Made by a program: the position numbers and the translations under genes. 64,000 nt of DNA from Ruminococcus sp. (GTDB lineage: Bacteria > Bacillota > Clostridia > Oscillospirales > Ruminococcaceae): positions 1 to 64,000 of the forward strand of contig NZ_JAEFAJ010000013.1 of assembly GCF_016287535.1 (NCBI RefSeq), read 5' to 3'. Below the pieces are notes generated by a model. That model did not search any database and was not told the origin of the DNA. It saw only the letters and a program-made list of their open reading frames with translations. Shown here piece by piece: positions 30,186-39,675 of this stretch. The first letter of the stretch is position 1. The number at the start of each line of letters is the position of its first letter.

Positions 30186-30241
30186 TTCAATAACATGAGG
30201 CGCAGCTATTGCGCCTCTAATTCTATCGGAGGTATATTATC

Positions 30242-32194
30242 ATGGATAATGAACTCAATAAAACCGGACATAACAACGATACAGAAAACGACGCTGCCGA
30301 AGCCATCGCAGAGTTAACAGACCTTACAGAGATCAGCACCGAAGGTGCGGAGGAGGCACTTGACCTTACCGAATTCGCTGTTGATACCACGGAGGCTGCG
30401 GAGACTGCTGCCGGAACAGTAGCTGAGACTGCCGCTGAAAACGCTGCGGAAGCTGCGGCAGTTACTCAGGAAAGTACGGCTGAGAGCACGGAGGGTAAGG
30501 CTGAAACGGCTGCCGCCGAAAAGAGCAAAGACAAGTACCGCTTCGACATACTCAGCAAGCTGATAATATGGGTGGTCACAGTTTTCCTGTTCTTAGGAGC
30601 TGTGTTTACCACAGGCTATTATGTTACTACCACCTCAAGGGGAGAATTCCACGCAGACTGTACAGATACGATAATGTGGGCGAACGCTTCTGCTGAAAGC
30701 GGTCATCTCTACGACAAGGATTTCAGCTACGCCTGCTTCCTTCCCTTCGGTACAAATACTATCATGAGACCCCTGCTCCATTTCTACGGTCTCAGCATGA
30801 AAACTCATATCATAGGCATGACCTGCTTCTTTATCCTGCTGACCCTTTTCATGGTGCTCCTGATGAGGGAGGTAACAGGAAATCTGCCCATATCTCTTGC
30901 AGGCACGGCTCTGTTCCTGGCACTTACCCTGTCAACTGCGAAAATGCGTGAGATCTTCTGGGGACATACGATATACTATACTCTCGGAATACTCTTCCTC
31001 GTTATAGGCTCCTACCTTTATTCAAGGGTGCTCGCCCATAACGTCAAGGCAAAGAACCTCCGGAAAAACGGAAAGAGCTCAAAGGTAAGAACGATACATG
31101 AGCTTATCGTATTCGGTATACTTTGCATATTCATGCTGCTGACAGGCATGGACGGCATCACAGGCATTACTCTCTTCACTATACCGCTCGTATGCGCGAT
31201 AATCGCAGAGCAGTTCGTAAACAACAAACAGAAGCTCATCGGTGCAAAAACAGGCATAGTCGCTTCAAGAGCGGCGATACTGTTTATCATGGCTTTCATA
31301 GGTGTAAAGATCAACGACAGCTGCCTCGGTGATCTCACCGCAGGCTATCAGGACGCCAATTCCACCTTCTCTGATATGAACACATGGATAGATCATATCC
31401 ATAACCTTCCATTGGCATGGATGAAGCTCCTTGGCGTTGAAAATATGCCGAACACCATGTTTACCAAGGACGGCGGCATACCAAATATCATTTTCATAAT
31501 GGCTTCCATAATAATTGCGGTAATGCCCATAATCGCCACCTGCTGCTACAAGCTGTACAGCAACGACCGCAGGGGCAGAATGATGCGTATATGGGTATGG
31601 ATACACTGGGCAGTTACTGCCGTTAACCTCATGGGCTATGTATTCGGTGTTCTTTCGGCTGCTGACTGGCGTATAATCCCCATGATCGGTACTGCTATGA
31701 TACTCAGCATACTCTTTGTCTGCTGGGCTGTCTCTACACAGGCAGATCAGGCGAGAATATGTTTCCTGCTTTTAGTACCCGTTATTTCCGCAGGATTTAT
31801 GAGCTGTCAGACAGTAAACAAGATGCCAAAGGACAATTACAAGAAGAACACACAGTATATCCTCTCAGACTTCCTGAAAGAAGAAGGCGTGACCAAGGGC
31901 TACTCCACATTCTGGAACGCTAACTCAATAACCGTTATAAGCGGAGAGACTATAAAGGTGCGCGACGTTGAAGTAGATGAGAACGGAGTAAGAAGCCGTC
32001 ACTATCAGTCATCAAAGAGATGGTATGTTGACGATCCTCTTCAGAGTGAATACTTCCTGCTCGTATCAAGCTACGAATATGATCTTCTTGAAAAGTCTGA
32101 ATTCTTCAAGACAGTGCAGCCTGTCCGCACTGCCGAAACAGTTGCAAACGGAATAAACTATACTCTTCTTGTCTACGATCATAATATAGTATAA
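30242..32194 (+). CDS. polytopic membrane protein with acidic Ala/Glu/Thr-rich cytoplasmic N-terminus (possible GT-C-like)
   Basis: About 95-aa low-complexity N-terminus then ~10 TM segments; neighbours GtrA and mutase-like genes. Confidence 0.6.
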   Translation: MDNELNKTGHNNDTENDAAEAIAELTDLTEISTEGAEEALDLTEFAVDTTEAAETAAGTVAETAAENAAEAAAVTQESTAESTEGKAETAAAEKSKDKYRFDILSKLIIWVVTVFLFLGAVFTTGYYVTTTSRGEFHADCTDTIMWANASAESGHLYDKDFSYACFLPFGTNTIMRPLLHFYGLSMKTHIIGMTCFFILLTLFMVLLMREVTGNLPISLAGTALFLALTLSTAKMREIFWGHTIYYTLGILFLVIGSYLYSRVLAHNVKAKNLRKNGKSSKVRTIHELIVFGILCIFMLLTGMDGITGITLFTIPLVCAIIAEQFVNNKQKLIGAKTGIVASRAAILFIMAFIGVKINDSCLGDLTAGYQDANSTFSDMNTWIDHIHNLPLAWMKLLGVENMPNTMFTKDGGIPNIIFIMASIIIAVMPIIATCCYKLYSNDRRGRMMRIWVWIHWAVTAVNLMGYVFGVLSAADWRIIPMIGTAMILSILFVCWAVSTQADQARICFLLLVPVISAGFMSCQTVNKMPKDNYKKNTQYILSDFLKEEGVTKGYSTFWNANSITVISGETIKVRDVEVDENGVRSRHYQSSKRWYVDDPLQSEYFLLVSSYEYDLLEKSEFFKTVQPVRTAETVANGINYTLLVYDHNIV

Positions 32195-32199
32195 AGCAA

Positions 32200-32236
32200 A
32201 GCAGCCGCAGTTCAATATGAACTGCGGCTGCTTATC
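32200..32236. terminator. intrinsic terminator (likely bidirectional)
   Basis: gcagccgcagttcaatatgaactgcggctgc. Confidence 0.8.
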
Positions 32237-32256
32237 TTGTGATATTTTTTCAGTGA

Positions 32257-32499
32257 TCATTCAGCAAGCTTCTGGTTGATAGCGTTTACAAGCTCGTCTG
32301 CGTTAACACCGTGTACCATTGCAGCTTCCTCAATCGTCTCGCCCTGTGAAGCGGGACATCCGAGACAATGCATCCCTATGCTGAAAAGAATTGGTGATAC
32401 GTCCTTATCAAGCTGGAGAAGCTCTCCGATCTTTGTTTCCTTTGTTACCTGTGCCATTTTTTGACCTCCGTTATATACTCTTTGAAATGGTCTTGACAA
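32257..32499 (-). CDS. DUF1858 domain protein
   Basis: ETKIGELLQLDKDVSPILFSIGMHCLGCPASQGETIEEAAMVHG. Confidence 0.9.
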   Translation of the reverse strand: MSRPFQRVYNGGQKMAQVTKETKIGELLQLDKDVSPILFSIGMHCLGCPASQGETIEEAAMVHGVNADELVNAINQKLAE

Positions 32500-32588
32500 A
32501 TGTCAGCTCCATTGTTATAATATTATCATAGTCATTGACATTTGTCAATGCTGTTCCCGTAACTTTTACAAAGAGAGGTATTTTGTCC

Positions 32589-33140
32589 ATGTATCAAGGC
32601 AGCAACAAATCTGCGCTTCTGTCACAGAAGCTCATATCAGACGCCCTCCTCAGACTGCTTGAGGAAAAGTCATTCAGCGAGATCAGCATCAGCGACCTCT
32701 GCCGTGAAGCTCAGGTCTCAAGGCAGACCTTCTATTCACTCTTCAGTACAAAGGAAAACGTGATACTTTACGAACTCAGCCATAACTGCTGCTTTATGCC
32801 TGAGGAGAGTTCAGCTACCTGCCATTCCGCAGTATTCCGCGGATTCTGTGAAGAGTACAGCCGATATATAATCGACAAGAAGCATATCATTTCCCTGCTG
32901 GTACGGAACGATATGATACATTTCCTTTACGATGTACAGTACCGTTCTCTCATGGACTGCAAATACTTCATCAGCGATGTTTCTGATGAAAGCCGCGTCT
33001 TTATTGTTGATTTCATTGCCAGCGGTATGAACAGCATTGCTAAAAACTATATACTTACAGGCGCAAAGGCTGATGTGAACTTCCTCAAAAAGCTTATGTT
33101 CAGTCTGTTCGGCGGTCTGTACTTCAAGAACTATAAATAA
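32589..33140 (+). CDS. TetR-family transcriptional regulator
   Basis: HTH: ISDALLRLLEEKSFSEISISDLCREAQVSRQTFYSLFSTKENVI. Confidence 0.9.
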   Translation: MYQGSNKSALLSQKLISDALLRLLEEKSFSEISISDLCREAQVSRQTFYSLFSTKENVILYELSHNCCFMPEESSATCHSAVFRGFCEEYSRYIIDKKHIISLLVRNDMIHFLYDVQYRSLMDCKYFISDVSDESRVFIVDFIASGMNSIAKNYILTGAKADVNFLKKLMFSLFGGLYFKNYK

Positions 33141-33142
33141 TA

Positions 33143-33182
33143 TGTCCTCAATGAACCGTCTTACGGCGGTTACTGAGGACAC
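33143..33182. terminator. intrinsic terminator between convergent genes
   Basis: tgtcctca(a)tgaaccg-tcttacggcggtt-actgaggaca hairpin. Confidence 0.65.
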
Positions 33183-33187
33183 TCCGG

Positions 33188-34324
33188 TCATACTCTCATT
33201 ATTATAAGCTGAAAGCCGAGAAGCAGAAGGAACATAAACACATTCACAGCAGTAAAGATCGTCATATACCGTCCTGCACGTGCGTCCTCCGAGCCCTTAT
33301 ATATCTGAAATGCGATAAGGCTCGCCATTGACGCTATGATAGTTCCGAAGCCTCCGATATCAACTCCGAGCAGCAGGGACGTTCCCTTGTCTGTGAACTC
33401 CGCAAGCATTACTGCCGCAGGCACATTGCTTATCAGCTGTGACAGCAGAGCAGCTATTACGATCTCCCTACCGGTAAGGATATGCGAAAAGAAACCGCTT
33501 ACAGCCTCTATACGCGCGATGTTTCCTACGAATACAAAAAAGCACACAAATGTGCCGAGCAGAATATAATCTATCTTCAGCAGCAGCTTTGCGTCGCATA
33601 CTGCCATCGCAAGCACAGCAGCCAGCAGGCAGACCCAGTCCGGCACTATTCTGAATACCGCCGCTATACATAACAGGAACAAACCTGTATATACTGCAGC
33701 TTTTATCACAGGTATCCTTTCGTTCCCGCGTTCGGGAGCCTTGCACTGTTTCGCAGGCAGAAGAAATGATATTCCCAGTACAGCGGCGAGTCCGAGAGCT
33801 CCCACAGGGAGCATCGTTTTCACAAATGTCATCGCCGTCAGTCTGAATTTATCGTACAGGAAAAGATTCTGCGGATTACCGACAGGCGTCATCATGCTTC
33901 CGAGATTCGCAGCCGCCGATTCAAGCACAATTGTCAGTATCAGGCTCTTCCCGTCATTTATATTCTTGTATATAAGCATCGTCAGCGGTACAAATGTTAT
34001 CAGCGCAACATCATTGGTAACAAGCATGGCGCTGAAAAAGCATATAAGTATCATTACTGCTCCAAGTCTGCGTACAGTGCCTGTTTTCTGCAATATCAGG
34101 CGTGTTGCAGTATCGAATATTCCTATGCTGCGCAGTCCTGCTACAGCTGCCATAAGAGCAAAAAGTTCGATAAGCACAGTCCTGTTGCAATATCCTGCAT
34201 ATTCTCTGTCAGGCGGAACAATGAACATCGTTGCCACCGCAAGAATAAATGCTATTGTCAGTACAGGCTGAGCCTTTATAAATTTCCAGACCTTTTCCAT
34301 AAAACCGTCCTTCCAATCATTCAT
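33188..34324 (-). CDS. SLC13/ArsB-type anion permease
   Basis: LVTNDVALITFVPLTMLIYKN...ESAAANLGSMMTPVGNPQNLFLY...SNVPAAVMLAEFTD. Confidence 0.9.
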   Translation of the reverse strand: MNDWKDGFMEKVWKFIKAQPVLTIAFILAVATMFIVPPDREYAGYCNRTVLIELFALMAAVAGLRSIGIFDTATRLILQKTGTVRRLGAVMILICFFSAMLVTNDVALITFVPLTMLIYKNINDGKSLILTIVLESAAANLGSMMTPVGNPQNLFLYDKFRLTAMTFVKTMLPVGALGLAAVLGISFLLPAKQCKAPERGNERIPVIKAAVYTGLFLLCIAAVFRIVPDWVCLLAAVLAMAVCDAKLLLKIDYILLGTFVCFFVFVGNIARIEAVSGFFSHILTGREIVIAALLSQLISNVPAAVMLAEFTDKGTSLLLGVDIGGFGTIIASMASLIAFQIYKGSEDARAGRYMTIFTAVNVFMFLLLLGFQLIIMRV

Positions 34325-34448
34325 GCCTAATGATTATACCACTTTTTTCTCACATCGTCAACAAAAAAATATTCTTATCCGTAAGGTATTGACAAATAAA
34401 ATATATCAATGTATAATTTTTAATATATAAATTATTCAGGAGAATACT

Positions 34449-35036
34449 ATGGACTCTATTAACAAAAGAAGAAGTATAAGAAAATACAAACCGCAGCCAG
34501 TAGATAAAAAAATCATAAATGAAATAATAAGCGCAGGGCTCCTTGCTCCTTCAGCAAAAAACAGACAACCCTGGAAATTCATCGTATACACTGACAGACA
34601 CAAGGACGAACTTCTGGCAGAAATGGAAAAAGGGCTTATAAAAACAAAAGAGAAGCTCTCAGGTTTGCCGGACTCAGAGAATATGTTTTCAGACGCTTTC
34701 AACACACTGAGAATAATGAGGGAAGCTCCGGTAATAATAATGGTACTGAACACCAACGGCGGTTCACCTTTTGCGCCTGCAGATACATTTTCGCGTATTA
34801 CTGAAATATGCGACAGCCTGTCAATAGGAGCCGCCGTTGAGAATATGCTGCTGAAAGCCACAGAACTCGGTATCGGAACTCTGTGGATAGCAAATACCAG
34901 CTATGCGTACAATGAGCTTGTAAATTACATCGGCACGACCGCTCAGCTCACAGGCGCAGTCGCCCTTGGCTATGCAGACGAGGCTCCTAACCCAAGACCG
35001 CGTAAAAGCATTGACGATGCTGTGGAATACAGATAA
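34449..35036 (+). CDS. nitroreductase family protein
   Basis: MDSINKRRSIRKYKPQPVDKKIINEIISAGLLAPSAKNRQPWKFIV. Confidence 0.92.
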   Translation: MDSINKRRSIRKYKPQPVDKKIINEIISAGLLAPSAKNRQPWKFIVYTDRHKDELLAEMEKGLIKTKEKLSGLPDSENMFSDAFNTLRIMREAPVIIMVLNTNGGSPFAPADTFSRITEICDSLSIGAAVENMLLKATELGIGTLWIANTSYAYNELVNYIGTTAQLTGAVALGYADEAPNPRPRKSIDDAVEYR

Positions 35037-35040
35037 GAAA

Positions 35041-35083
35041 AGTCCGGAAGCAGTCATTTCGACCGCTTCCGGACTGTTTTTTA
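35041..35083 (+). terminator. intrinsic terminator
   Basis: agtccggaagc-agtcatttcgacc-gcttccggactgtttttt. Confidence 0.85.
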
Positions 35084-35091
35084 TACTATCA

Positions 35092-37947
35092 TCATTCAAA
35101 AGACTTTATCTCGCCCATGATGAATTTTCTGAGCAGCGTGAGATCATCACCGTCAATGACCTCATCTCCGTTTATATCGGCTGCTCCGAAGCGCTCTGAG
35201 TCGCCGTTCAGAACCGCTCTGCGCATTTGTGTAAGGTCAAATATATCAACAACTCCGTCGCCGTTGAGATCGCCGGGGATATACTCCTCATCAGGCTTGT
35301 TGGGCTTCCACCAGTTTATATTGAAGAGATATCCCTCTTCTCCAGTGAATACCAGATAAACATCATGCCTGCCTGCGGTCTCCTCGATATTGCAGGTCTG
35401 AGTTGACCATTTCTGCCAGTCGCCTGTGCCCTTTACGTCCATTCTGCTTATTAGCTTTCCGTCGGGAGCGTCAAGACGTACTTCTATAGCAGCCTCCGCA
35501 CCGTTTGAAGCAAGCCGGAAATCAGCTGTTTTTGCGTTTGTGAGGTCTATATCCCTGAAACCGATGTAATCACCGTTCTCAATAAAACCAACATTCAGTC
35601 CGCCCTCCGCGCAGTTCTCTGTCTCTGTACCTGAATTGTAATCACAGTCCTCAGCCTGTATCACATTCTCTTCGCCGGCACTTCCTGTTCCGCTCAGTCT
35701 GAGAATATGTTCAGACTTGCTCAGTATCTTTCCGTTTGCGTCAAGTATGTATATCCTGTACTCCCCCTCTTTTGAAGGTGTCTTTACAGAACCGGTGTTT
35801 CCGTTTGCCTTTGTCATGTCAGTTCCCGCCTTGAAGCTGTCAGTACCGTCTGGAGCTATCCATACAGTACCGTCCGTTTTTCTTACAGGGAGTTTGCTGC
35901 CGCAGGTCGTCTCACAGCTTGCGGGGAATACATAGTCCGCAGCTGATCTGAGCCATGCAGGCATAAGTCCGCGGTATTCGTCCGAGATACCCGAATTCAG
36001 ACATATCTTATACTGCCTGAATGGCCATACGTTATCAGATACTACTATCGGAGTATCTATATCGCTGTAAGGCGGGTTCTTGCCCATTTTGTTCACTGTT
36101 GCGTATGTGCGCTTTATGGTGAGGTGGTGCTTGTCGCCGTACTCCTCGCAGTTTATGGTATAGGTCACGTTTGGACTTATTTCAAGAACATTGTCGTTCT
36201 CCTCGATATAAGTGGTTCCCTCATCGTTGTGAAGCCCGTATGTAGGAGCCCCGAAGCCGCCTGCCGGGATACCCTGGATATAGTTCTCATTTATTACAGT
36301 ACCCGGCATCTGACCGATAGTATAGATACCGCCGCTGTCGTGGAGACGGTTCAGAGAATTGATAACTCTGTTATAGCATATCTGATTGTCACGGCAGGTA
36401 GTGCTGTCCTTGAAGTTGCACCAGCCCCAGCCGAGGTGGATACCGTTGTAAGCGGTCTTTTCGACTGTATTGCTCAGTATCCTGACTGAATCCACAAAAT
36501 ACGCGGTAATTGCCGCACAGCCTCCGAAGCCATGTACTACACTGATATCGTAGAGAAAATTCTGTGTTATCAGATCGTTTTTGCATATTCCCTCAACGCC
36601 CCACGGGAACTTCTCACGGTTACTGCCGTCACCGTCGCCTATGTAGATATGCTGAGGATGACCGATAGTGATACCGCTCGATGTGATATCGGTGACGAAG
36701 TTTCCGCTGACTTCAGAGTCTATTACGTCATTTGTCATGGAGATACCGTCAGCGCCGGTATGCTTTACAATATTACCCGTGAGTCTGATACCGGAGCTGT
36801 TCGTAATATGTACAGCGGCTGGCAGAGTATCCACCATTTCGTATTTCTTGCTGTGCCAGTCTGAATCAGCAAAGGCTGTATAGCACTGAGCTGCCTGACA
36901 GGTGGTTTTTCCGTGGGAGCCTGCAACGTCAGTCAGCTGATAATCCGTATTCGCAAAGGTTATACCGCTGAACGTGATATCCTCAACACGGTCGCTCGTT
37001 GACTTACCCGCTATTTTTACAAGTCCGTCAGCTATCGGAGCTTCAACATCAGCCGTCGTCATATCCTCGCCGCTTCTTGGATAATAGTACAATACCTTCT
37101 CCGTCTTGTCGAAGAAGAACTCTCCCTCGCTGTCAACGAATGAAAATGCATTGTAAATAGTATGAGTCCCTCCTGTGGTGAAGCCTGCTCCCCAGCCTGG
37201 AGTCTGAGCGATAGCGCCGTAAGGCTGCTGCATGAGGAGAATCATACTGCCGCCGTCATACTTTATATCACGTGAGCAGACGATATTCTCATTCCAAGTA
37301 GTGCCGTTTACTACCTCAAGGTCATCAAAGTTTGAAGTTATACGAGGCATTGAACCGGCGTCATATACTATTCCGTCGCTCTTTCTGCCCGAATCCCACG
37401 CCCAGTCAGCCTGTCCTGCCTGAACATAGTAATCTCCGTAGCCGCCCTTTGCCTGCACCTGTACGCTGCCCATATCCGCCCGCCTGTCATTGACATAAAG
37501 GTTGCGGAGCTTTGTATCACGTTCAAGCGGAGCAGACCACAGCTTATCGTTGTACTTCTTCCAGCCGGTGACCTTCTGCGCACCGTTGATAACGGGCGTT
37601 TCTCCCTTATACGCCTCATATCTTATCCTGCAGCCGTTTCTGCCGGAGTCTCGCGTGTCAAACTCCACGGGCTGCGTGACGCGGTAATCTCCGCCCCGAA
37701 GATAAACAATTATGTCGCCTGTCATACTGCCGTTTATCTTCCTTACCTCGTCACGCGCCCTTTCAAGTGTGGCAAACGGCGAACCAAGTGTACCGTCTCC
37801 GCTGTCGCTGCCGTCAGGACTTACATAAAATACCGCCTGTAAGCCGTCATCAGCGCAGACTGATCCTGTGGGAACGCCCGTGCCCGTCGCTGAAAGCGCT
37901 GCGGCAATACTTATGACAAGGGCTGTTCCTCTCTGTGGGATGCTCAT
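35092..37947 (-). CDS. secreted right-handed parallel beta-helix glycosidase-like protein (GH141-like?) + CBM6-like + dockerin
   Basis: FYVSPDGSDSGDGTLGSPFATLERARDEVR N-terminus and beta-helix repeats; CBM6-like IQAEDCDYNSGTETENCAEGGLNVGFIENGDYIGF; dockerin PGDLNGDGVVDIFDLTQMRRAVLNG...DINGDEVIDGDDLTLLRKFIMG. Confidence 0.85.
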   Translation of the reverse strand: MSIPQRGTALVISIAAALSATGTGVPTGSVCADDGLQAVFYVSPDGSDSGDGTLGSPFATLERARDEVRKINGSMTGDIIVYLRGGDYRVTQPVEFDTRDSGRNGCRIRYEAYKGETPVINGAQKVTGWKKYNDKLWSAPLERDTKLRNLYVNDRRADMGSVQVQAKGGYGDYYVQAGQADWAWDSGRKSDGIVYDAGSMPRITSNFDDLEVVNGTTWNENIVCSRDIKYDGGSMILLMQQPYGAIAQTPGWGAGFTTGGTHTIYNAFSFVDSEGEFFFDKTEKVLYYYPRSGEDMTTADVEAPIADGLVKIAGKSTSDRVEDITFSGITFANTDYQLTDVAGSHGKTTCQAAQCYTAFADSDWHSKKYEMVDTLPAAVHITNSSGIRLTGNIVKHTGADGISMTNDVIDSEVSGNFVTDITSSGITIGHPQHIYIGDGDGSNREKFPWGVEGICKNDLITQNFLYDISVVHGFGGCAAITAYFVDSVRILSNTVEKTAYNGIHLGWGWCNFKDSTTCRDNQICYNRVINSLNRLHDSGGIYTIGQMPGTVINENYIQGIPAGGFGAPTYGLHNDEGTTYIEENDNVLEISPNVTYTINCEEYGDKHHLTIKRTYATVNKMGKNPPYSDIDTPIVVSDNVWPFRQYKICLNSGISDEYRGLMPAWLRSAADYVFPASCETTCGSKLPVRKTDGTVWIAPDGTDSFKAGTDMTKANGNTGSVKTPSKEGEYRIYILDANGKILSKSEHILRLSGTGSAGEENVIQAEDCDYNSGTETENCAEGGLNVGFIENGDYIGFRDIDLTNAKTADFRLASNGAEAAIEVRLDAPDGKLISRMDVKGTGDWQKWSTQTCNIEETAGRHDVYLVFTGEEGYLFNINWWKPNKPDEEYIPGDLNGDGVVDIFDLTQMRRAVLNGDSERFGAADINGDEVIDGDDLTLLRKFIMGEIKSFE

Positions 37948-38199
37948 AAGTAATTCCTCCTTTTATACCATGCCTTGTTTTTTTATTATGGACATGATAT
38001 TTTAAATTTTAATTCCCCTTCTACGTCATCATTCCATTTGTGCACGATGAACATATTTATATTCTGTAAGTTGATTATATCATTTCAAAACAGACAATAA
38101 TACAACTTGCATGACTTTTTTAGCAAAATTTAAACTTCACCGCCTTGATTTTTCTCCGGACCTGTGTTATAATAAGCACTATTCAACAGGAGGATATAT

Positions 38200-39597
38200 A
38201 TGTTTTCAGGATTCAGAAAAAAATTCATCGGCAGCAAAGGCTTCTATAAAATGGTGCTCTCCATGGCAGTTCCTATGATACTGCAGATGGCTGTTACCAA
38301 TCTGGTAAGCCTTATAGACAATATAATGGTCGGCAGGCTCGGCACTGAGCCTATGAGCGGCGTTTCCATAATCAACCAGTTTGTTTTCGTTTTCAATGTA
38401 ACTGTTTTCGGAGCCGTTGCGGGCCCAAGCATATTCGGCGCTCAGTTTTTCGGAAAGGGTGACCATGAAGGTCAGAAATATACCTTCCGCTTCCGACTGC
38501 TGGTATGCGGGTTCATAATCGTCGCAGCCTCGGTCATATGCCTGTGCTTAGGAGCTCCGCTTATCTCGCTTTTCATAAGCAGGGAGAGCGAGGCGGCTCA
38601 GGCATCAATGATACTAAAAAGCGGTCTCGACTACCTAAAAATAATAGTAATCGGTTTTATCCCCTTTGGTATCGGTCAGGCTTACTCCAGTGTGATACGT
38701 GAATGCGGATACACCAAGGCTCCCATGGCGGCAGCAATGTCCGCAGTTGGTATAAACGTGCTCCTTGACTACTGCCTTATCTTCGGAAAATTCGGTATGC
38801 CGGAACTCGGAGTAAAGGGTGCTGCATGGGCAACTGTCATAGCAAAGACCTTTGAAGCTCTGGTAGTTATAGTATGGGCTCATACCCACCCTCAGAAGAA
38901 CAGATACATCACCGGTCTTTTCCGCGGATTCCATATACCTGCAAAGCTTATGTCAGACATCACAAAAAAGGGCATACCCATGCTTGTGAATGAGTTTCTC
39001 TGGTCGCTTGGTATGTCTGTAGTAATGCAGTGCTATTCCGTAAGAAGCACTGACGTTGTGGCTGCTCGCAACATCTCCAGTACCATGACCAATCTCTTCT
39101 CATCAGTATACATTCAGATGGGAGCCTGCATCGCTATAATCGTCGGCGCAAGACTTGGCGCCAGCAAACTTGCGGAAGCACGTGACCTTGACAACAAGCT
39201 GCTTTTCTTCGCGGTAGCCGCTGCTTCCATCGTTGGCCTGGCAACTCTGCCGCTCGCCCCCGTTTTCCCGAAGCTGTACAATACCGAAGACTCCGTCCGC
39301 TCCCTCGCCGCATACATGATAATGATACAGGCTCTTGCAATGCCTCTGTGGAGCTACACCAACGCCTGCTACTTCACTCTCAGGAGCGGCGGAAAAACCG
39401 GAATAACCTTCCTGTTCGACTTCGGCTTCACGTGGCTGCTCATGATACCGCTTGCAGCAGTGCTTGCCTACTGCACTGACCTTGATATACGTATCATATT
39501 CGCAGTAGTTACCTTCTCCGAAGTAGTAAAGGTTACGATAGGCTATTTCATGGTACGCAGCAATGTATGGGTAAAGAATATCGTAAACGATATATAG
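38200..39597 (+). CDS. MATE-family efflux transporter
   Basis: LSMAVPMILQMAVTNLVSLIDNIMVGRLGTEPMSGVSI. Confidence 0.93.
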   Translation: MFSGFRKKFIGSKGFYKMVLSMAVPMILQMAVTNLVSLIDNIMVGRLGTEPMSGVSIINQFVFVFNVTVFGAVAGPSIFGAQFFGKGDHEGQKYTFRFRLLVCGFIIVAASVICLCLGAPLISLFISRESEAAQASMILKSGLDYLKIIVIGFIPFGIGQAYSSVIRECGYTKAPMAAAMSAVGINVLLDYCLIFGKFGMPELGVKGAAWATVIAKTFEALVVIVWAHTHPQKNRYITGLFRGFHIPAKLMSDITKKGIPMLVNEFLWSLGMSVVMQCYSVRSTDVVAARNISSTMTNLFSSVYIQMGACIAIIVGARLGASKLAEARDLDNKLLFFAVAAASIVGLATLPLAPVFPKLYNTEDSVRSLAAYMIMIQALAMPLWSYTNACYFTLRSGGKTGITFLFDFGFTWLLMIPLAAVLAYCTDLDIRIIFAVVTFSEVVKVTIGYFMVRSNVWVKNIVNDI

Positions 39598-39603
39598 TCA
39601 TTA

Positions 39604-39646
39604 AAGAGAAACACCGCGGCACATTTGAGCTGCGGTGTTCTCTTTG
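39604..39646. terminator. intrinsic terminator
   Basis: agagaa(a)caccgc(g)gcacatttgagctgcggtgttctctttg. Confidence 0.75.
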
Positions 39647-39675
39647 AGGAAATCAACACATTGTCGGACAGTAAA

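Noticed and set aside
30194-30216. gaggcgca-gctat-tgcgcctc hairpin as terminator
   Set aside because: No U tract after the stem; function unclear.
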